Notes: generated by a model from the letters alone, not told the origin. DNA of 64,000 nucleotides from Testudinibacter aquarius (GCF_004342725.1 NZ_SMCP01000005.1:172083-236082), one strand, 5' to 3'. Counted from the first letter of the stretch, positions 1 to 11,322 are shown. Numbers and translations: made by a program.

Positions 1-2731
<2,731 letters not shown>

Positions 2732-2735
2732 TTAA

Positions 2736-2761
2736 AAAAGCAACGGAAAATCGTTGCTTTT
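2736..2761 (-). terminator. rho-independent terminator of zapG
   Basis: Perfect 10-bp inverted repeat (AAAAGCAACG / CGTTGCTTTT) with a 6-nt loop, followed on the minus strand by a run of T. It lies just past the zapG stop codon and upstream of lacZ, so lacZ should be transcribed from its own promoter in the short gap. Confidence 0.8.
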
Positions 2762-2796
2762 CAATAAATTAAACTTTTTGTATTAAGACATTATCT

Positions 2797-3246
2797 TTAA
2801 GATTCTTTAGACTTTAACAAGCCCGAAGAGCCTTTAGAATAATCTTTAGGTTGTGCTTTTTCGTCGTTTTGTGGCTCGCTGACCGCACTTACCACATTTT
2901 CATCAAACGTTTCAGCCGTTTTGTCTGCCAACAAATCTTGAGCAAAAATTTCTTTTGCTGTGGCTTCCGGTAATAATGCCACCGAGCTTTTGGCTAAATG
3001 CTGATATAAGCGCTGATAGTCCTGCGCCAACGATTTCAACAGATCCGCACTTTCGGCAAAATGTTCCTCGATCTTGTTTTTCTGCTGTTCAACCTCAGTT
3101 TTCACCTGTTTTAATTCGGACTCGGTTTTTAACTGTTTTTTGACACTACCGCTGGTTATTCTGATAAAAAAATAAGCCAATATAAAACCAACCATGGCAC
3201 CCAGCCCGGCAACAACCCAGATATTGTGTAATAATTCGTTGTTCAT
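2797..3246 (-). CDS. zapG: cell-division/envelope protein ZapG (YhcB, DUF1043)
   Basis: Inner-membrane protein of 149 residues with one N-terminal transmembrane segment (about residues 8-28) and a cytoplasmic coiled-coil rich in K, E and Q (about 33-75). The conserved C-terminal tail DYSKGSSGLLK is diagnostic for the YhcB/DUF1043 family. In E. coli the protein links divisome function, cell-wall synthesis and envelope integrity. The middle part (about 95-130) is acidic, low in complexity and probably disordered. Start chosen at the ATG preceded by AGGAGGAG. It is a monocistronic unit ended by the hairpin at 2736-2761. Confidence 0.9.
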   Translation of the reverse strand: MNNELLHNIWVVAGLGAMVGFILAYFFIRITSGSVKKQLKTESELKQVKTEVEQQKNKIEEHFAESADLLKSLAQDYQRLYQHLAKSSVALLPEATAKEIFAQDLLADKTAETFDENVVSAVSEPQNDEKAQPKDYSKGSSGLLKSKES

Positions 3247-3367
3247 TCACTCCTCCTAAAATTAAGCAATAAAAAATAGAATAACTGCCTTAGAGTATAA
3301 AATGTTATGGCGATAAAGCTAAGTATTAAATCATGTTTTTTTAGATTTAGATCACAAATTTTATCAC

Positions 3368-4279
3368 TTAGTTGCGTGCTTCTTTTTGAAATCGTTGACG
3401 ATACTGTTTTGGTGTACATTGGCTTAACAGATAAAACTGCTTAGAAAAATAACTCAAATGATTAAATCCGCTACTTAATGCGATTTCGGTAATACTCAAT
3501 GAAGTATTCGTTAACAGTGTTTGGCTAACCTCAATTCGATAAGCATTCAAAAATGACATCGGGCTTTGCTGCATATATTTTTTAAACAATTTGCAACAAC
3601 GGCTACGGCAAATATGTGCCGAAGCAGCAATACTGTCTAATCGTAGCGGATGCATATAGTTTTGGTGGATAAAACTTGTCATTTTTTTCTGTAATATAAT
3701 TTCCTCAGATTCTTCTTTGTCCTCCCCGGTGAGAGAATCTTTCACTAAATTAAACCATTTGTGCCAATATTGGTAAGCCACAGCAACGCATTCCATGTCA
3801 ATACCGTTGCCTAAATGTTGAGCTTGTAAATGCAAAGCACCTAATTTTTCAATATCTTGTAAAATAGCAAGATGTGCAAGTTGTTCAGAAGATAAATAGT
3901 TCGCTTCCAGCTGTTTGGCATAGATAATAGGTTCAACAAATTTTTGGTATAAAATTTTTTCGGCACTAAAAATTACAGGGTTAATTAATACGCAAATAAA
4001 ATCGCAATCTTCCCCAGATGAAGAATAGCCATAGTGCATTGCTTTCGCATTCACTATAATGCCATCACCTTTCGTTAAAACAAATGTTTTTCCATTCACA
4101 TAATAATACATTTCACCGCTTAAAATTTTAACCAACTCAATATCTTCATGCCAATGGCATAATACTTTCATCTCATTAAAATCTGATAATTTATTACATT
4201 GAATACCAATACGGACATAGGGCAAATAGGATTGAATGATTTCAGCTGAATCACTCATTAATTTTAATGTGATTTTCAT
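3368..4279 (-). CDS. AraC-family transcriptional regulator
   Basis: Predicted activator of about 303 residues. The N-terminal cupin-like ligand domain has CHWHEDIELVKIL and a GDGIIVNAKAMHYG segment. The C-terminal ~100 residues carry the double helix-turn-helix (SIAASAHICRSRCCKLFKKYM, then ITEIALSSGFNHLSYFSKQF and the closing P-x-x-YRQRF). I start at the ATG at 4279, preceded by AGAGGT, because the in-frame upstream extension runs across the divergent promoter. It is divergent from the esterase and sugar transporter at 4397-6966, so it probably controls them. Codon use is markedly AT-rich compared with the rest of the window. The inducer is unknown. Confidence 0.85.
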   Translation of the reverse strand: MKITLKLMSDSAEIIQSYLPYVRIGIQCNKLSDFNEMKVLCHWHEDIELVKILSGEMYYYVNGKTFVLTKGDGIIVNAKAMHYGYSSSGEDCDFICVLINPVIFSAEKILYQKFVEPIIYAKQLEANYLSSEQLAHLAILQDIEKLGALHLQAQHLGNGIDMECVAVAYQYWHKWFNLVKDSLTGEDKEESEEIILQKKMTSFIHQNYMHPLRLDSIAASAHICRSRCCKLFKKYMQQSPMSFLNAYRIEVSQTLLTNTSLSITEIALSSGFNHLSYFSKQFYLLSQCTPKQYRQRFQKEARN

Positions 4280-4393
4280 AGTAAACCTCTTATAAAATAC
4301 GATTTTTATAAAAAATAGCGAAAATTGTGTTAGAAAGCGATATTTTTCATCTGATATTATCATACTACGATATAAAACAGAGGTAATCAATAG
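4280..4393. promoter_or_regulatory. divergent promoter region, AraC regulator / esterase
   Basis: AT-rich 114-bp gap between two divergent genes. It contains repeated AGCGAAAA / AGCGATAT boxes (around 4316-4340) and TATAAAA/TATAAAA-like elements facing both ways. The repeats are candidate half-sites for the adjacent AraC protein. This is inferred from layout only. Confidence 0.4.
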
Positions 4394-4396
4394 GTG

Positions 4397-5536
4397 ATGG
4401 AAATGGTTAGAAAAAATCTGCTCAATTTTTATTGTGAATGCTTGCCAATAACTAAAATTGATATTCTGGGTGAACGAATTACTCAATTAATATTATCTTT
4501 TTCAATCCCAATTTCAGAAATATCATCATTCAACGTAGATACAATTTCTGTTTTCTTATCTAGTGAAAATACGAATAACCAGTGGCAAAAGCTAGCTATT
4601 GGACATATCGAACAACATAACTCCTCAAGATTAACGTTATTTATTGAACAAACACTAGATTGTATAATAACGAAAACTCTAAAATTTGACCGAGTGCGAC
4701 TCCGCCAACAGCGCTGCCATATTCAATTTAAAATTGAATTCAATCACCAAATAAAAGATATTTACCACCAGGTATTAGACGATATTAAAATATTACCCAT
4801 TCAGCATTTAGAATCAGACAAATTTAACTTTTATTCATTTAAAAATATTCATTATAATCTCTATACCCCCCAAGAAAACAGTACATGTCATCCATTAATT
4901 ATCTATCTACACGGTGCAGGAGAGGGGGGAGATAATCAAAGTCATCTTATTGCTGATCGAGCTATTGCTATCTTTATTGAACCCGCTCTACAACGATTCT
5001 TTGATTATCCATTTATTCTTGCACCGCAATGCCCTGATTTCTGGCTGCAAGAATTTAAAGTAAATAATGTAACTTATTTAGGCTCACAAGATTATACTAA
5101 AACTTTAATTCAATTGATTGAGAATATTCTATTGCAATATTCACACATTGATCGAAATAGAATTTATATTATTGGTGTATCAATGGGAGGCTATCAAGGG
5201 TTACGATTATTAACTGATGGTCCCGCATTATTTTCTGCCGGCATTATTGCCTGTCCAGCACAAATCCCAAGTGATGATTTGCTAGATAAATTAAATAACA
5301 CGCCTATCTGGTTTCTGCATAGTTTAAAAGACCAAATTGTTCCTATTGAAAATAGTGAATATATCATTAATTATCTACACAATAAAAACCCAAAAATTAA
5401 ATATCAATTTTTTTCAGATATCACTATTCAAGATATTCACTTTGATCCACATTGTGTTTTTTTATACCTCTATGAAAACATTCCAAATATAGATGGTATA
5501 TCTATTTTTCAATGGCTAAAACAACAAATTGGTTAA
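4397..5536 (+). CDS. alpha/beta-hydrolase esterase, CE1/prolyl-oligopeptidase-like
   Basis: Predicted cytoplasmic serine esterase of about 379 residues; no signal peptide is seen. The N-terminal ~130 residues look like a separate beta-rich, perhaps Ig-like, domain. The hydrolase core begins at LIIYLHGAGEGGDNQ (oxyanion-hole loop, about 168-182). The nucleophile is Ser263 in GVSMGG (numbering from a GTG at 4394), with Asp313 in LKDQIVP and His353 in DPH as likely triad partners. The start is uncertain among GTG 4394, ATG 4397 and ATG 4403; AGAGGTAA upstream fits the first two. It sits directly upstream of a sugar symporter, so I infer it removes acyl groups from an imported sugar or glycoside. 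The substrate is not known. Strikingly AT-rich. Confidence 0.75.
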   Translation: MEMVRKNLLNFYCECLPITKIDILGERITQLILSFSIPISEISSFNVDTISVFLSSENTNNQWQKLAIGHIEQHNSSRLTLFIEQTLDCIITKTLKFDRVRLRQQRCHIQFKIEFNHQIKDIYHQVLDDIKILPIQHLESDKFNFYSFKNIHYNLYTPQENSTCHPLIIYLHGAGEGGDNQSHLIADRAIAIFIEPALQRFFDYPFILAPQCPDFWLQEFKVNNVTYLGSQDYTKTLIQLIENILLQYSHIDRNRIYIIGVSMGGYQGLRLLTDGPALFSAGIIACPAQIPSDDLLDKLNNTPIWFLHSLKDQIVPIENSEYIINYLHNKNPKIKYQFFSDITIQDIHFDPHCVFLYLYENIPNIDGISIFQWLKQQIG

Positions 5537-5556
5537 ACCAATATAAGGAGCTTTTT

Positions 5557-6966
5557 ATGAACAGTAATAAAAACACGCCAAGTGCGGTTATTTATATTTC
5601 AATTATTGCTGCGCTTGGCGGCTTTCTATTTGGGTTTGACACTGCCGTTATTAGCGGTACTGTTGAATCTATTCGTAGTGTCGAGTTTGGCTTCGGACTC
5701 ACCTCAGGCGAATTAGGATTTGCGGTTGCATCGGTATTAGTCGGCTCTGCAGTTGGTGCTTGGTACGCTGGGTTTGCTGCGATGCGTTTTGGTCGGGTGA
5801 AAGTTATGCTGGTTGCTTCAGTGATGTTTTCTATTTCAGCCGTTGGCTCAGCGCTAGCCGTCAGTTTATGGGATTTCTCAATTTGGCGATTCGTTGGTGG
5901 CGTTGGTGTCGGAATTGCAGCAGTGATTGCGCCGGCTTATATTGCCGAAGTCTCACCAGCTCATCTGCGTGGTCGTTTAGGCAGCTTACAACAACTTGCT
6001 ATTGCTGTTGGTTTGCTGGTATCTTTTATCTCTAATTACCTTCTTGCCAATATTCAAAACTCTCCAAATGCCGAATTATGGGGGGGATTATTAGCTTGGC
6101 GTTGGATGTTATTAGTCGAAATTTTTCCTGCGGTGTTATATGGGATTATGGCATTCAAATTACCTGAATCACCTCGTTATCTGGTCAGTAAAAATAAGCT
6201 AACCGAAGCAAAACAAGTATTAATAAAATATACAGGTGAAACGGCGGCTGATACTAAAATTCGAAACATTCAGCAAAGTTTAGGAAATTTAGATGAAATC
6301 ATTTCTATTAAAAACGTATTATCATCAAAAACACTTTTTATCCCTGTCGTTTGGGTTGGTATTTGTTTTGCATTTGTTTCACAGTTTACCGGCATTAATA
6401 TCATTTTATATTATGCATCTTCCCTCTGGAGTGCAGTTGGGTTCTCCCAATCGCTTTCTTTTGTTGTTCCTATTGGCACAACAATCATAGGTGTGTTAAT
6501 GACAGTAATTGGGATGTTATACATTGATAAAATAGGTCGACGTAAATTACTGCTGATTGGTTCTATTGGCATGGGCGTTTCTCTTTGGATAACCGGTTTT
6601 ATTTTTATGAGTGCGGATCAAAGTGCAGATGGGCTGGTGTTGCCAGCACATTTATCTTGGTTAGCCTTAATTAGTGCACATGTCTTTTATATTTTCTTTT
6701 GTGGAACTTGGGGACCTGCGATTTGGGTTGTTTTAGGGGAGATTTTTCCTAATCGTATTCGAACAACAGGGCTTGGCATTGCAATTTGTGCTAACTGGAT
6801 TGGTAATGTTATTGTTACTTGGACATTTCCTCCGATGTTGCAAGCCTTTGGACTTGCACCAACCTATTTGTTTTATGGTATTTGCTGTATAGGCTCGTTC
6901 TTTATGGTCAAATGGCTTATTCCTGAAACCGCTAATCAAGAGTTGGAAGATTTACATAAAAATTAA
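5557..6966 (+). CDS. sugar/H+ symporter (MFS sugar porter family, XylE/AraE/GalP-like)
   Basis: Inner-membrane transporter of 469 residues with 12 predicted helices. Family signatures are GFLFGFDTAVISGT in helix 1, RF-G-GVGVG, the PESPRYL motif after helix 6, the DKIGRR loop repeat, and a C-terminal PET motif. AraE and GalP have almost the same length. I start at ATG 5557 because AAGGAG lies just before it; the upstream in-frame ATG would overlap the esterase end. It is 20 bp downstream of the esterase and probably cotranscribed with it under the divergent AraC regulator. The sugar is not identifiable; xylose, arabinose and galactose are the usual substrates. Confidence 0.88.
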   Translation: MNSNKNTPSAVIYISIIAALGGFLFGFDTAVISGTVESIRSVEFGFGLTSGELGFAVASVLVGSAVGAWYAGFAAMRFGRVKVMLVASVMFSISAVGSALAVSLWDFSIWRFVGGVGVGIAAVIAPAYIAEVSPAHLRGRLGSLQQLAIAVGLLVSFISNYLLANIQNSPNAELWGGLLAWRWMLLVEIFPAVLYGIMAFKLPESPRYLVSKNKLTEAKQVLIKYTGETAADTKIRNIQQSLGNLDEIISIKNVLSSKTLFIPVVWVGICFAFVSQFTGINIILYYASSLWSAVGFSQSLSFVVPIGTTIIGVLMTVIGMLYIDKIGRRKLLLIGSIGMGVSLWITGFIFMSADQSADGLVLPAHLSWLALISAHVFYIFFCGTWGPAIWVVLGEIFPNRIRTTGLGIAICANWIGNVIVTWTFPPMLQAFGLAPTYLFYGICCIGSFFMVKWLIPETANQELEDLHKN

Positions 6967-6972
6967 ATGAAT

Positions 6973-7015
6973 GCGAATCTTTTGGACTATTTTTTTACTA
7001 AAAGATTCGCTTTTT
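6973..7015 (+). terminator. rho-independent terminator after the sugar symporter
   Basis: Perfect 11-bp stem GCGAATCTTTT / AAAAGATTCGC followed by five T. It ends the esterase-symporter unit before the rplM promoter. Confidence 0.85.
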
Positions 7016-7029
7016 GAAACCCTTTCTTA

Positions 7030-7183
7030 TATAATCTTGCGACCCTGTATTACGAACGGTATTTCCCACCGCGTAAATTTAATTGAGTTCTCACTCGAAG
7101 GGGTGCAGCAATCAATTTAGAGGTGTGCTTGATGTTGTTATATTAAGCACAGGGTTTAAAAATTTTATTTTGGTAATCATTTA
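7030..7183 (+). promoter_or_regulatory. rplM promoter and structured L13 leader
   Basis: A consensus -10 TATAAT lies at 7030-7035, predicting a start near 7042. The ~140-nt leader can fold into a closed multibranch structure: ACCCTGT 7042-7048 pairs with ACAGGGT 7149-7155 and encloses hairpins CGGT/ACCG (7057/7068), AATTGA/TCAATT (7081/7112) and GCTT/AAGC (7127/7145). In E. coli, L13 represses translation of its own operon through the rplM leader, so this is a probable autoregulatory RNA. I found the pairings by eye, without energy calculation. Confidence 0.6.
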
Positions 7184-7612
7184 ATGAAAACTTTTGTAGC
7201 AAAACCGGAAACTGTAAAACGTGACTGGTATGTAGTTGATGCGACCGGCAAAACTTTAGGTCGTTTGGCTACTGAAATCGCAAGTCGCTTACGTGGTAAA
7301 CACAAAGCCGAATACACTCCACACGTCGATACCGGTGATTACATCATCGTGATTAACGCTGAAAAAGTTGCCGTAACCGGAAACAAACAAAGCGATAAAA
7401 TCTACTATTGGCACACAGGTCACATCGGTGGTATCAAGCAAGCGACTTTCGCAGAGATGATCGAGCGTCGTCCTGAAAGCGTGATTGAAATTGCGGTTAA
7501 AGGTATGTTGCCTAAAGGTCCTTTAGGTCGTGCAATGTATCGCAAATTGAAAGTGTATGCCGGTGCTGAACACAGCCACGCTGCGCAACAACCACAAGTT
7601 TTAGACATTTAA
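7184..7612 (+). CDS. rplM: 50S ribosomal protein L13
   Basis: Early-assembling large-subunit protein of 142 residues, the standard length. It begins [20 protein letters not shown] and contains [27 protein letters not shown] and the C-terminal [17 protein letters not shown] motif. It is cotranscribed with rpsI 16 bp downstream, the classic bacterial pair. Expression is probably subject to feedback by L13 on the leader at 7042-7155. Confidence 0.98.
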   Translation: MKTFVAKPETVKRDWYVVDATGKTLGRLATEIASRLRGKHKAEYTPHVDTGDYIIVINAEKVAVTGNKQSDKIYYWHTGHIGGIKQATFAEMIERRPESVIEIAVKGMLPKGPLGRAMYRKLKVYAGAEHSHAAQQPQVLDI

Positions 7613-7628
7613 TCACGGGATCAAGATT

Positions 7629-8021
7629 ATGGCAGAGAATCAAAACTACGGCACAGGCCGCCGCAAAAGCTCTTCAGCCCGTGTATTTATCAAACCGGGC
7701 AGTGGTAAAATCACTATCAACCAACGTGAGTTAGACGTTTATTTCGGTCGCGAAACTTCTCGTATGATCGTACGTCAACCGCTGGAGTTAGTTGAATTAA
7801 CTGAAAAATTGGATCTGTACATCACGGTTAAAGGTGGTGGTATTTCCGGTCAAGCAGGTGCGATCCGTCACGGTATCACTCGTGCTCTGATGGAATACGA
7901 TGAAACTTTACGCCCTGCACTGCGTGCAGCCGGCTTCGTCACTCGTGACGCTCGTAAAGTTGAACGTAAGAAAGTCGGCTTGCGTAAAGCACGTCGTCGT
8001 CCACAGTTCAGCAAACGTTAA
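7629..8021 (+). CDS. rpsI: 30S ribosomal protein S9
   Basis: Small-subunit protein of 130 residues, full length. Visible signatures are [12 protein letters not shown], the [15 protein letters not shown] motif and the very basic tail ending RRRPQFSKR, whose last residues reach the P-site tRNA. It is the second gene of the rplM-rpsI operon and is followed by a strong terminator. Confidence 0.98.
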   Translation: MAENQNYGTGRRKSSSARVFIKPGSGKITINQRELDVYFGRETSRMIVRQPLELVELTEKLDLYITVKGGGISGQAGAIRHGITRALMEYDETLRPALRAAGFVTRDARKVERKKVGLRKARRRPQFSKR

Positions 8022-8055
8022 TTTTACCGTACAGTATTATACTGGTGGATATACA

Positions 8056-8084
8056 AGCCGATTGGGAAACCAATCGGCTTTTTT
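8056..8084 (+). terminator. rho-independent terminator of rplM-rpsI
   Basis: Perfect 10-bp stem AGCCGATTGG / CCAATCGGCT with a GAAA tetraloop and five T. It ends the ribosomal operon just before the convergent EEP gene. Confidence 0.92.
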
Positions 8085-8089
8085 AATCA

Positions 8090-8917
8090 CTATTTTTCTA
8101 GTAGGTAGTTTACTTTCACTGGGAAATGATCAGAAGCAACTTTAGTCAAATCATCTAACACAATTTGCGCACTGTTGACTTTTAATTTATCGTGATTTTT
8201 GCTGACCACATAATCAATAATCCATGGCTCATCCGGGATACTCGCCCCTTCCAACGGACTATCAATCCGCCAGTTATTTTTTATCAAATACGCCATCGTA
8301 TCCAAATTATGATTATCTTCTTTTCTGATCGAAGCATTGAAATCGGCTACAAAAATGGTCGGTAGCTTAGAATCAAGGTTGTCTTCAACCATTTTCAGTG
8401 ATGTCAATTGAATAGTGCTACCATTTTCAGTTTTGTTTTTGTGGGTTAAATGTGAGGCAACAAATTGAAAGGTGATGCCATCTTTATCTGTAAAGGTTGC
8501 AACACCCGCTGAACGTTGGCCATCGCCATCAGGATCCGGCAAGCGCACCACTTTATAATCATTTAAAGTTAATACATCGGATTTATAGATAATCGCATTA
8601 CCATATTCACCATTTTCAAATTCGATAGCGGCTGCATTTAAGGTTTTCCAAGGCGTATTTTGCGCATTTTGCAATTGCTGCGCAATATATTTACCTTGAC
8701 TGACAAATCCGGTTCTGCCGTTAGCGATATCCACTTCTTGCAAACCGACCAAATCCACGTCTAACTTATTCAATACATTCGTAATACGTTGTAAATCTAA
8801 AACCTCATCTTCACCAGCGCCGTGATGTATATTGTAAGTGGCAACATTTAATGGCGCAGCAGATAAGCCAACGCTCGATAATAATGCAATAAAACCTGAC
8901 AAATGGTGTAATTTCAT
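8090..8917 (-). CDS. secreted endonuclease/exonuclease/phosphatase (EEP) family protein
   Basis: Protein of 275 residues with a Sec signal peptide (hydrophobic residues about 7-20, likely cleavage after LSAAP), so probably periplasmic. EEP-fold catalytic motifs are all present: NIHHGAGED near the mature N-terminus, GLQEVD (metal-binding Glu), NGEYGNAI, ASHLTH, VADFNA (Asp/Asn) and the terminal SDHFPV (Asp-His). The fold covers metal-dependent nucleases and phosphodiesterases acting on DNA, inositol phosphates or sphingolipids; the substrate here cannot be told. It stands alone on the minus strand, downstream of rpmE2-rpmJ2 but separated from them by a hairpin at 8946-8973. Confidence 0.85.
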   Translation of the reverse strand: MKLHHLSGFIALLSSVGLSAAPLNVATYNIHHGAGEDEVLDLQRITNVLNKLDVDLVGLQEVDIANGRTGFVSQGKYIAQQLQNAQNTPWKTLNAAAIEFENGEYGNAIIYKSDVLTLNDYKVVRLPDPDGDGQRSAGVATFTDKDGITFQFVASHLTHKNKTENGSTIQLTSLKMVEDNLDSKLPTIFVADFNASIRKEDNHNLDTMAYLIKNNWRIDSPLEGASIPDEPWIIDYVVSKNHDKLKVNSAQIVLDDLTKVASDHFPVKVNYLLEK

Positions 8918-8945
8918 TATCTATTCCTTATAAAAAATAATATGG

Positions 8946-8973
8946 CTCACAGCCACAGAATTATAGCTGTGAG
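8946..8973 (-). terminator. hairpin ending rpmE2-rpmJ2
   Basis: Perfect 8-bp inverted repeat CTCACAGC / GCTGTGAG. A T-rich stretch follows about 8 nt later on the minus strand, between rpmJ2 and the EEP gene. Spacing to the T run is longer than ideal. Confidence 0.5.
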
Positions 8974-9018
8974 TATCGATAATAAAATTTATTAAGTTTT
9001 TTTTCAATGAAAAAAATC

Positions 9019-9162
9019 CTAGCGTTTTTTCTTACAGCCTCCTTGGCGGGCTTTAAAGCGTGGATTTTCTTTGCAGATCACATAAACCACGCCGTGGCGG
9101 CGTACAATTTTACAGCCTTGATGGCGAGTTTTGGCGCTTTTCAATGATGATAATACTTGCAT
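9019..9162 (-). CDS. rpmJ2: 50S ribosomal protein L36, type B (YkgO)
   Basis: Small 47-residue gene. The product starts [20 protein letters not shown], contains [21 protein letters not shown] and ends in KKKR. Type A L36 carries a four-ligand zinc ribbon; this type B form lacks the full set, and E. coli YkgO is its counterpart. It lies 13 bp downstream of rpmE2, as ykgO follows ykgM in E. coli. The pair normally replaces the zinc-bound L31/L36 when metal is scarce. Confidence 0.92.
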   Translation of the reverse strand: MQVLSSLKSAKTRHQGCKIVRRHGVVYVICKENPRFKARQGGCKKKR

Positions 9163-9175
9163 GTTACTTTACTCC

Positions 9176-9439
9176 TTATTTGCTTTTTAAGCCGAATTTG
9201 GCAAAGCGATTGCTGAAGTCGCTGACACGCCCTTCAGTGCCTAATTGACGGGTTTTACCGGTGTAGTAAGGGTGTGATGCTGAAGAGGTATCACACATAA
9301 ACACCGGATATTCTTTGCCGTCTTCCCATTTCATGGTGCCATTGGTGCTGGCACAAGAACGGATTAGAAAACCGGTTTTGGCGTTGGAATCATAAAATAA
9401 AACAGTACGATAGTTGCCGGGGTGAATATTTTTTTGCAT
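9176..9439 (-). CDS. rpmE2: 50S ribosomal protein L31, type B (YkgM)
   Basis: Protein of 87 residues beginning [17 protein letters not shown] with the type B insertion and the C-terminal [23 protein letters not shown] motif. It lacks the CxxC zinc ligands of type A L31, so it is the zinc-independent paralogue. It is the first gene of the rpmE2-rpmJ2 pair. Known relatives are derepressed by Zur when zinc is low, but the operator visible upstream here looks like a Fur box (9510-9524). Confidence 0.95.
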   Translation of the reverse strand: MQKNIHPGNYRTVLFYDSNAKTGFLIRSCASTNGTMKWEDGKEYPVFMCDTSSASHPYYTGKTRQLGTEGRVSDFSNRFAKFGLKSK

Positions 9440-9509
9440 GGTTTAGCCTCAATATTAGGGTTTGTTGATCTCTATTTAGGAACATTCGAGGCGTAGCATA
9501 TTACATTAT

Positions 9510-9524
9510 TGATAACAATTATCA
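9510..9524. promoter_or_regulatory. Fur-like operator upstream of rpmE2-rpmJ2
   Basis: TGATAACAATTATCA matches the 7-1-7 Fur consensus TGATAATnATTATCA at all but one defined position. It is the core of a perfect 8-bp inverted repeat, ATTGATAA / TTATCAAT (9508-9526). It lies about 70 bp upstream of the rpmE2 start, where a promoter would be expected. Confidence 0.6.
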
Positions 9525-9581
9525 ATAGCAAAAGAGATAAAAAACCTTATTTTTTATCCTAAATGAGAATTTAGCGATAAA

Positions 9582-9616
9582 AAAACAATCTGTAGTGTCA
9601 AATTACAGATTGTTTT
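9582..9616 (-). terminator. rho-independent terminator of ypfJ
   Basis: Perfect 13-bp inverted repeat AAAACAATCTGTA / TACAGATTGTTTT with a 9-nt loop, followed on the minus strand by further T residues. It lies just downstream of the ypfJ stop. Confidence 0.85.
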
Positions 9617-9663
9617 AGGCTATTTGTTTGCAGCTGACCGCACTTTAAAGCAGCAGCAACGAT

Positions 9664-10506
9664 TTAGCCAAATGGATTACATTGCTTAATATCACCACTT
9701 TGTAATCCACGTTGAAACCAAGCTAAACGCTGTGCCGATGTGCCGTGGGTGAAGCTGTCAGGTACTGCATAACCTTGAGATTGTTTTTGCAAACGGTCAT
9801 CACCGACCGCTTCGGCAGCATTGAAGGCTTCCTCCAAATCGCCTGACTCTAAAATACCGTTTTTATCGGCATAGTGCCCCCAAATACCGGCAAAGCAGTC
9901 GGCTTGCAACTCCAGTTTAACCGATAATTGATTGGCAGCGGCTTGGCTGCCGCTGCGTTGCTGAGCTTGCTGTACTTTCGGCAAAATGCCCAATAAGTTT
10001 TGCACATGATGTCCGACTTCATGCGCAATCACATAGGCAAATGCGGTATCGCCAGAGGCTTTCAGTTTGCTGCTCATATCTTTATAAAACGAAAGATCCA
10101 GATACACTCGCTGGTCATTCGGGCAATAAAACGGCCCCATTGCTGCCTGTCCGGTTCCGCATGAAGTTTGGGTTGCGTAGTTGTAAAGTACCATTGTTGG
10201 TGGTGTGTAGCGCTGACCGCTCTTGCCAAAATACTGCTCCCAAGCCACTTCAGTATCCGCCAGCACCACTCGCGAAAAGGAATTTAGTTGCTGCTCTTCT
10301 TGAGAGTTCAGTGAAGATTGGTAGCTCTGCCCCGAGCTAATGTTGCTGGCATCGACCAAACCGGACAGATCGACGCCAAAATAAGCGCCGACTAAGATAA
10401 TCAGCAAACCGACAATACCTCCGCCCTTGCCCCTAAAACCACCTCCACCGGACGCGCCCCGGCGATCTTCCACATTACTGCTCTCTCTACGCCCCTGCCA
10501 ACGCAT
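9664..10506 (-). CDS. ypfJ: YpfJ-family putative neutral zinc metallopeptidase
   Basis: Protein of 280 residues. A Gly-rich, basic cytoplasmic N-terminus is followed by one membrane helix ([17 protein letters not shown], about residues 28-45) and a periplasmic zincin-like domain. The zinc motif HEVGHHVQ is intact near residue 163, with the downstream [15 protein letters not shown] segment typical of the family. The closing [21 protein letters not shown] is also conserved. The physiological substrate of this family is unknown. It is a single-gene unit with its own terminator. Confidence 0.9.
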   Translation of the reverse strand: MRWQGRRESSNVEDRRGASGGGGFRGKGGGIVGLLIILVGAYFGVDLSGLVDASNISSGQSYQSSLNSQEEQQLNSFSRVVLADTEVAWEQYFGKSGQRYTPPTMVLYNYATQTSCGTGQAAMGPFYCPNDQRVYLDLSFYKDMSSKLKASGDTAFAYVIAHEVGHHVQNLLGILPKVQQAQQRSGSQAAANQLSVKLELQADCFAGIWGHYADKNGILESGDLEEAFNAAEAVGDDRLQKQSQGYAVPDSFTHGTSAQRLAWFQRGLQSGDIKQCNPFG

Positions 10507-10549
10507 ATTGCTTCCCCTTAAAATGAATCAAAATCGTTGTATTATCCCC

Positions 10550-11275
10550 TTAATCCGTTGTGCAATCAATCGTTAACCGCAGCAATTGCTGCTGTACCTC
10601 GGCGCGTAGAAAGTATTTGCCGCTGTGCGGCAATTGTGTGATGACAATTTTCTCACCCCGATACTCAAATTTGAGCGCATAAGCGTGTAAATAAGTGCGG
10701 TCAAGTGCGGTTTTATCACCATAGCGCTGATCGCCCAAAATCGGGCTGCCGAGGCTTTTCATCGCCACACGCAATTGGTGCGTTTTACCGCTCTTTGGCA
10801 TCAGATGAAATAAGCGCAAGCCAGGTTCACACAGCACACTGTGAAAACGGGTGACTGCCGGATTGGTTTGACTGCGACACAGTTTCCAACTGCCGTTACG
10901 TGTTTTCGCCATATCACCTGTCACCATGCCCTGCTTTTTCTTTGGTTTCCCGCTCGAAAGCGCGATATAATGTTTCTCTATTTTATGCGTTTGAAACAGG
11001 CGTGAAAACTCGGCGGCAGCGGCGCTATTGCGAGCTAAAATGAGTAAGCCGGAGGTGATTTTATCCAAACGATGAACCAGCCATAGCTTGGCATCACCGG
11101 TTTGCTGCGCCACCCAATCCGGCAATCCTGATAGTTGTTGATCTTTATGCACACTGATGCCGATCGGTTTGTCGATCACAATAAAATCGGGGTGGCGGTA
11201 CACCACAGCAATCGGTTCAGGAATATCAGCATCAGCAATATCAGCTTTCGAGGTAATCGTTTCTTTTGGCAACAT
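10550..11275 (-). CDS. RluA-type RNA pseudouridine synthase (HI0042-like)
   Basis: Enzyme of 241 residues that isomerises uridine to pseudouridine in RNA. The RluA motif HRLDKITSGLL (about residues 68-78) contains the catalytic Asp. Later conserved parts are KHYIALSSGKPKKKQG, GKTHQLRVAMKSLGSPILGDQRYG and TYLHAYAL. There is no S4 domain, and the length fits the small TIGR01621 subgroup found in Haemophilus. The target base is not known for this subgroup. The start codon lies close to clsA on the opposite strand, so the promoters are divergent and tightly packed. Confidence 0.85.
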   Translation of the reverse strand: MLPKETITSKADIADADIPEPIAVVYRHPDFIVIDKPIGISVHKDQQLSGLPDWVAQQTGDAKLWLVHRLDKITSGLLILARNSAAAAEFSRLFQTHKIEKHYIALSSGKPKKKQGMVTGDMAKTRNGSWKLCRSQTNPAVTRFHSVLCEPGLRLFHLMPKSGKTHQLRVAMKSLGSPILGDQRYGDKTALDRTYLHAYALKFEYRGEKIVITQLPHSGKYFLRAEVQQQLLRLTIDCTTD

Positions 11276-11322
11276 CGCGGTTATCTATCAATCATATAAT
11301 TAAGGCGTTTGATAAGCATAGT

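Noticed and set aside
4280..4486. Extended N-terminus of the first AraC regulator
   Set aside because: The extension crosses the divergent promoter and overlaps the esterase start; the ATG at 4279 has a good ribosome binding site.
11266..11322. Longer start for clsA
   Set aside because: The start at 11323 gives exactly the length and N-terminal membrane pattern of ClsA; the extension overlaps the divergent pseudouridine synthase gene.
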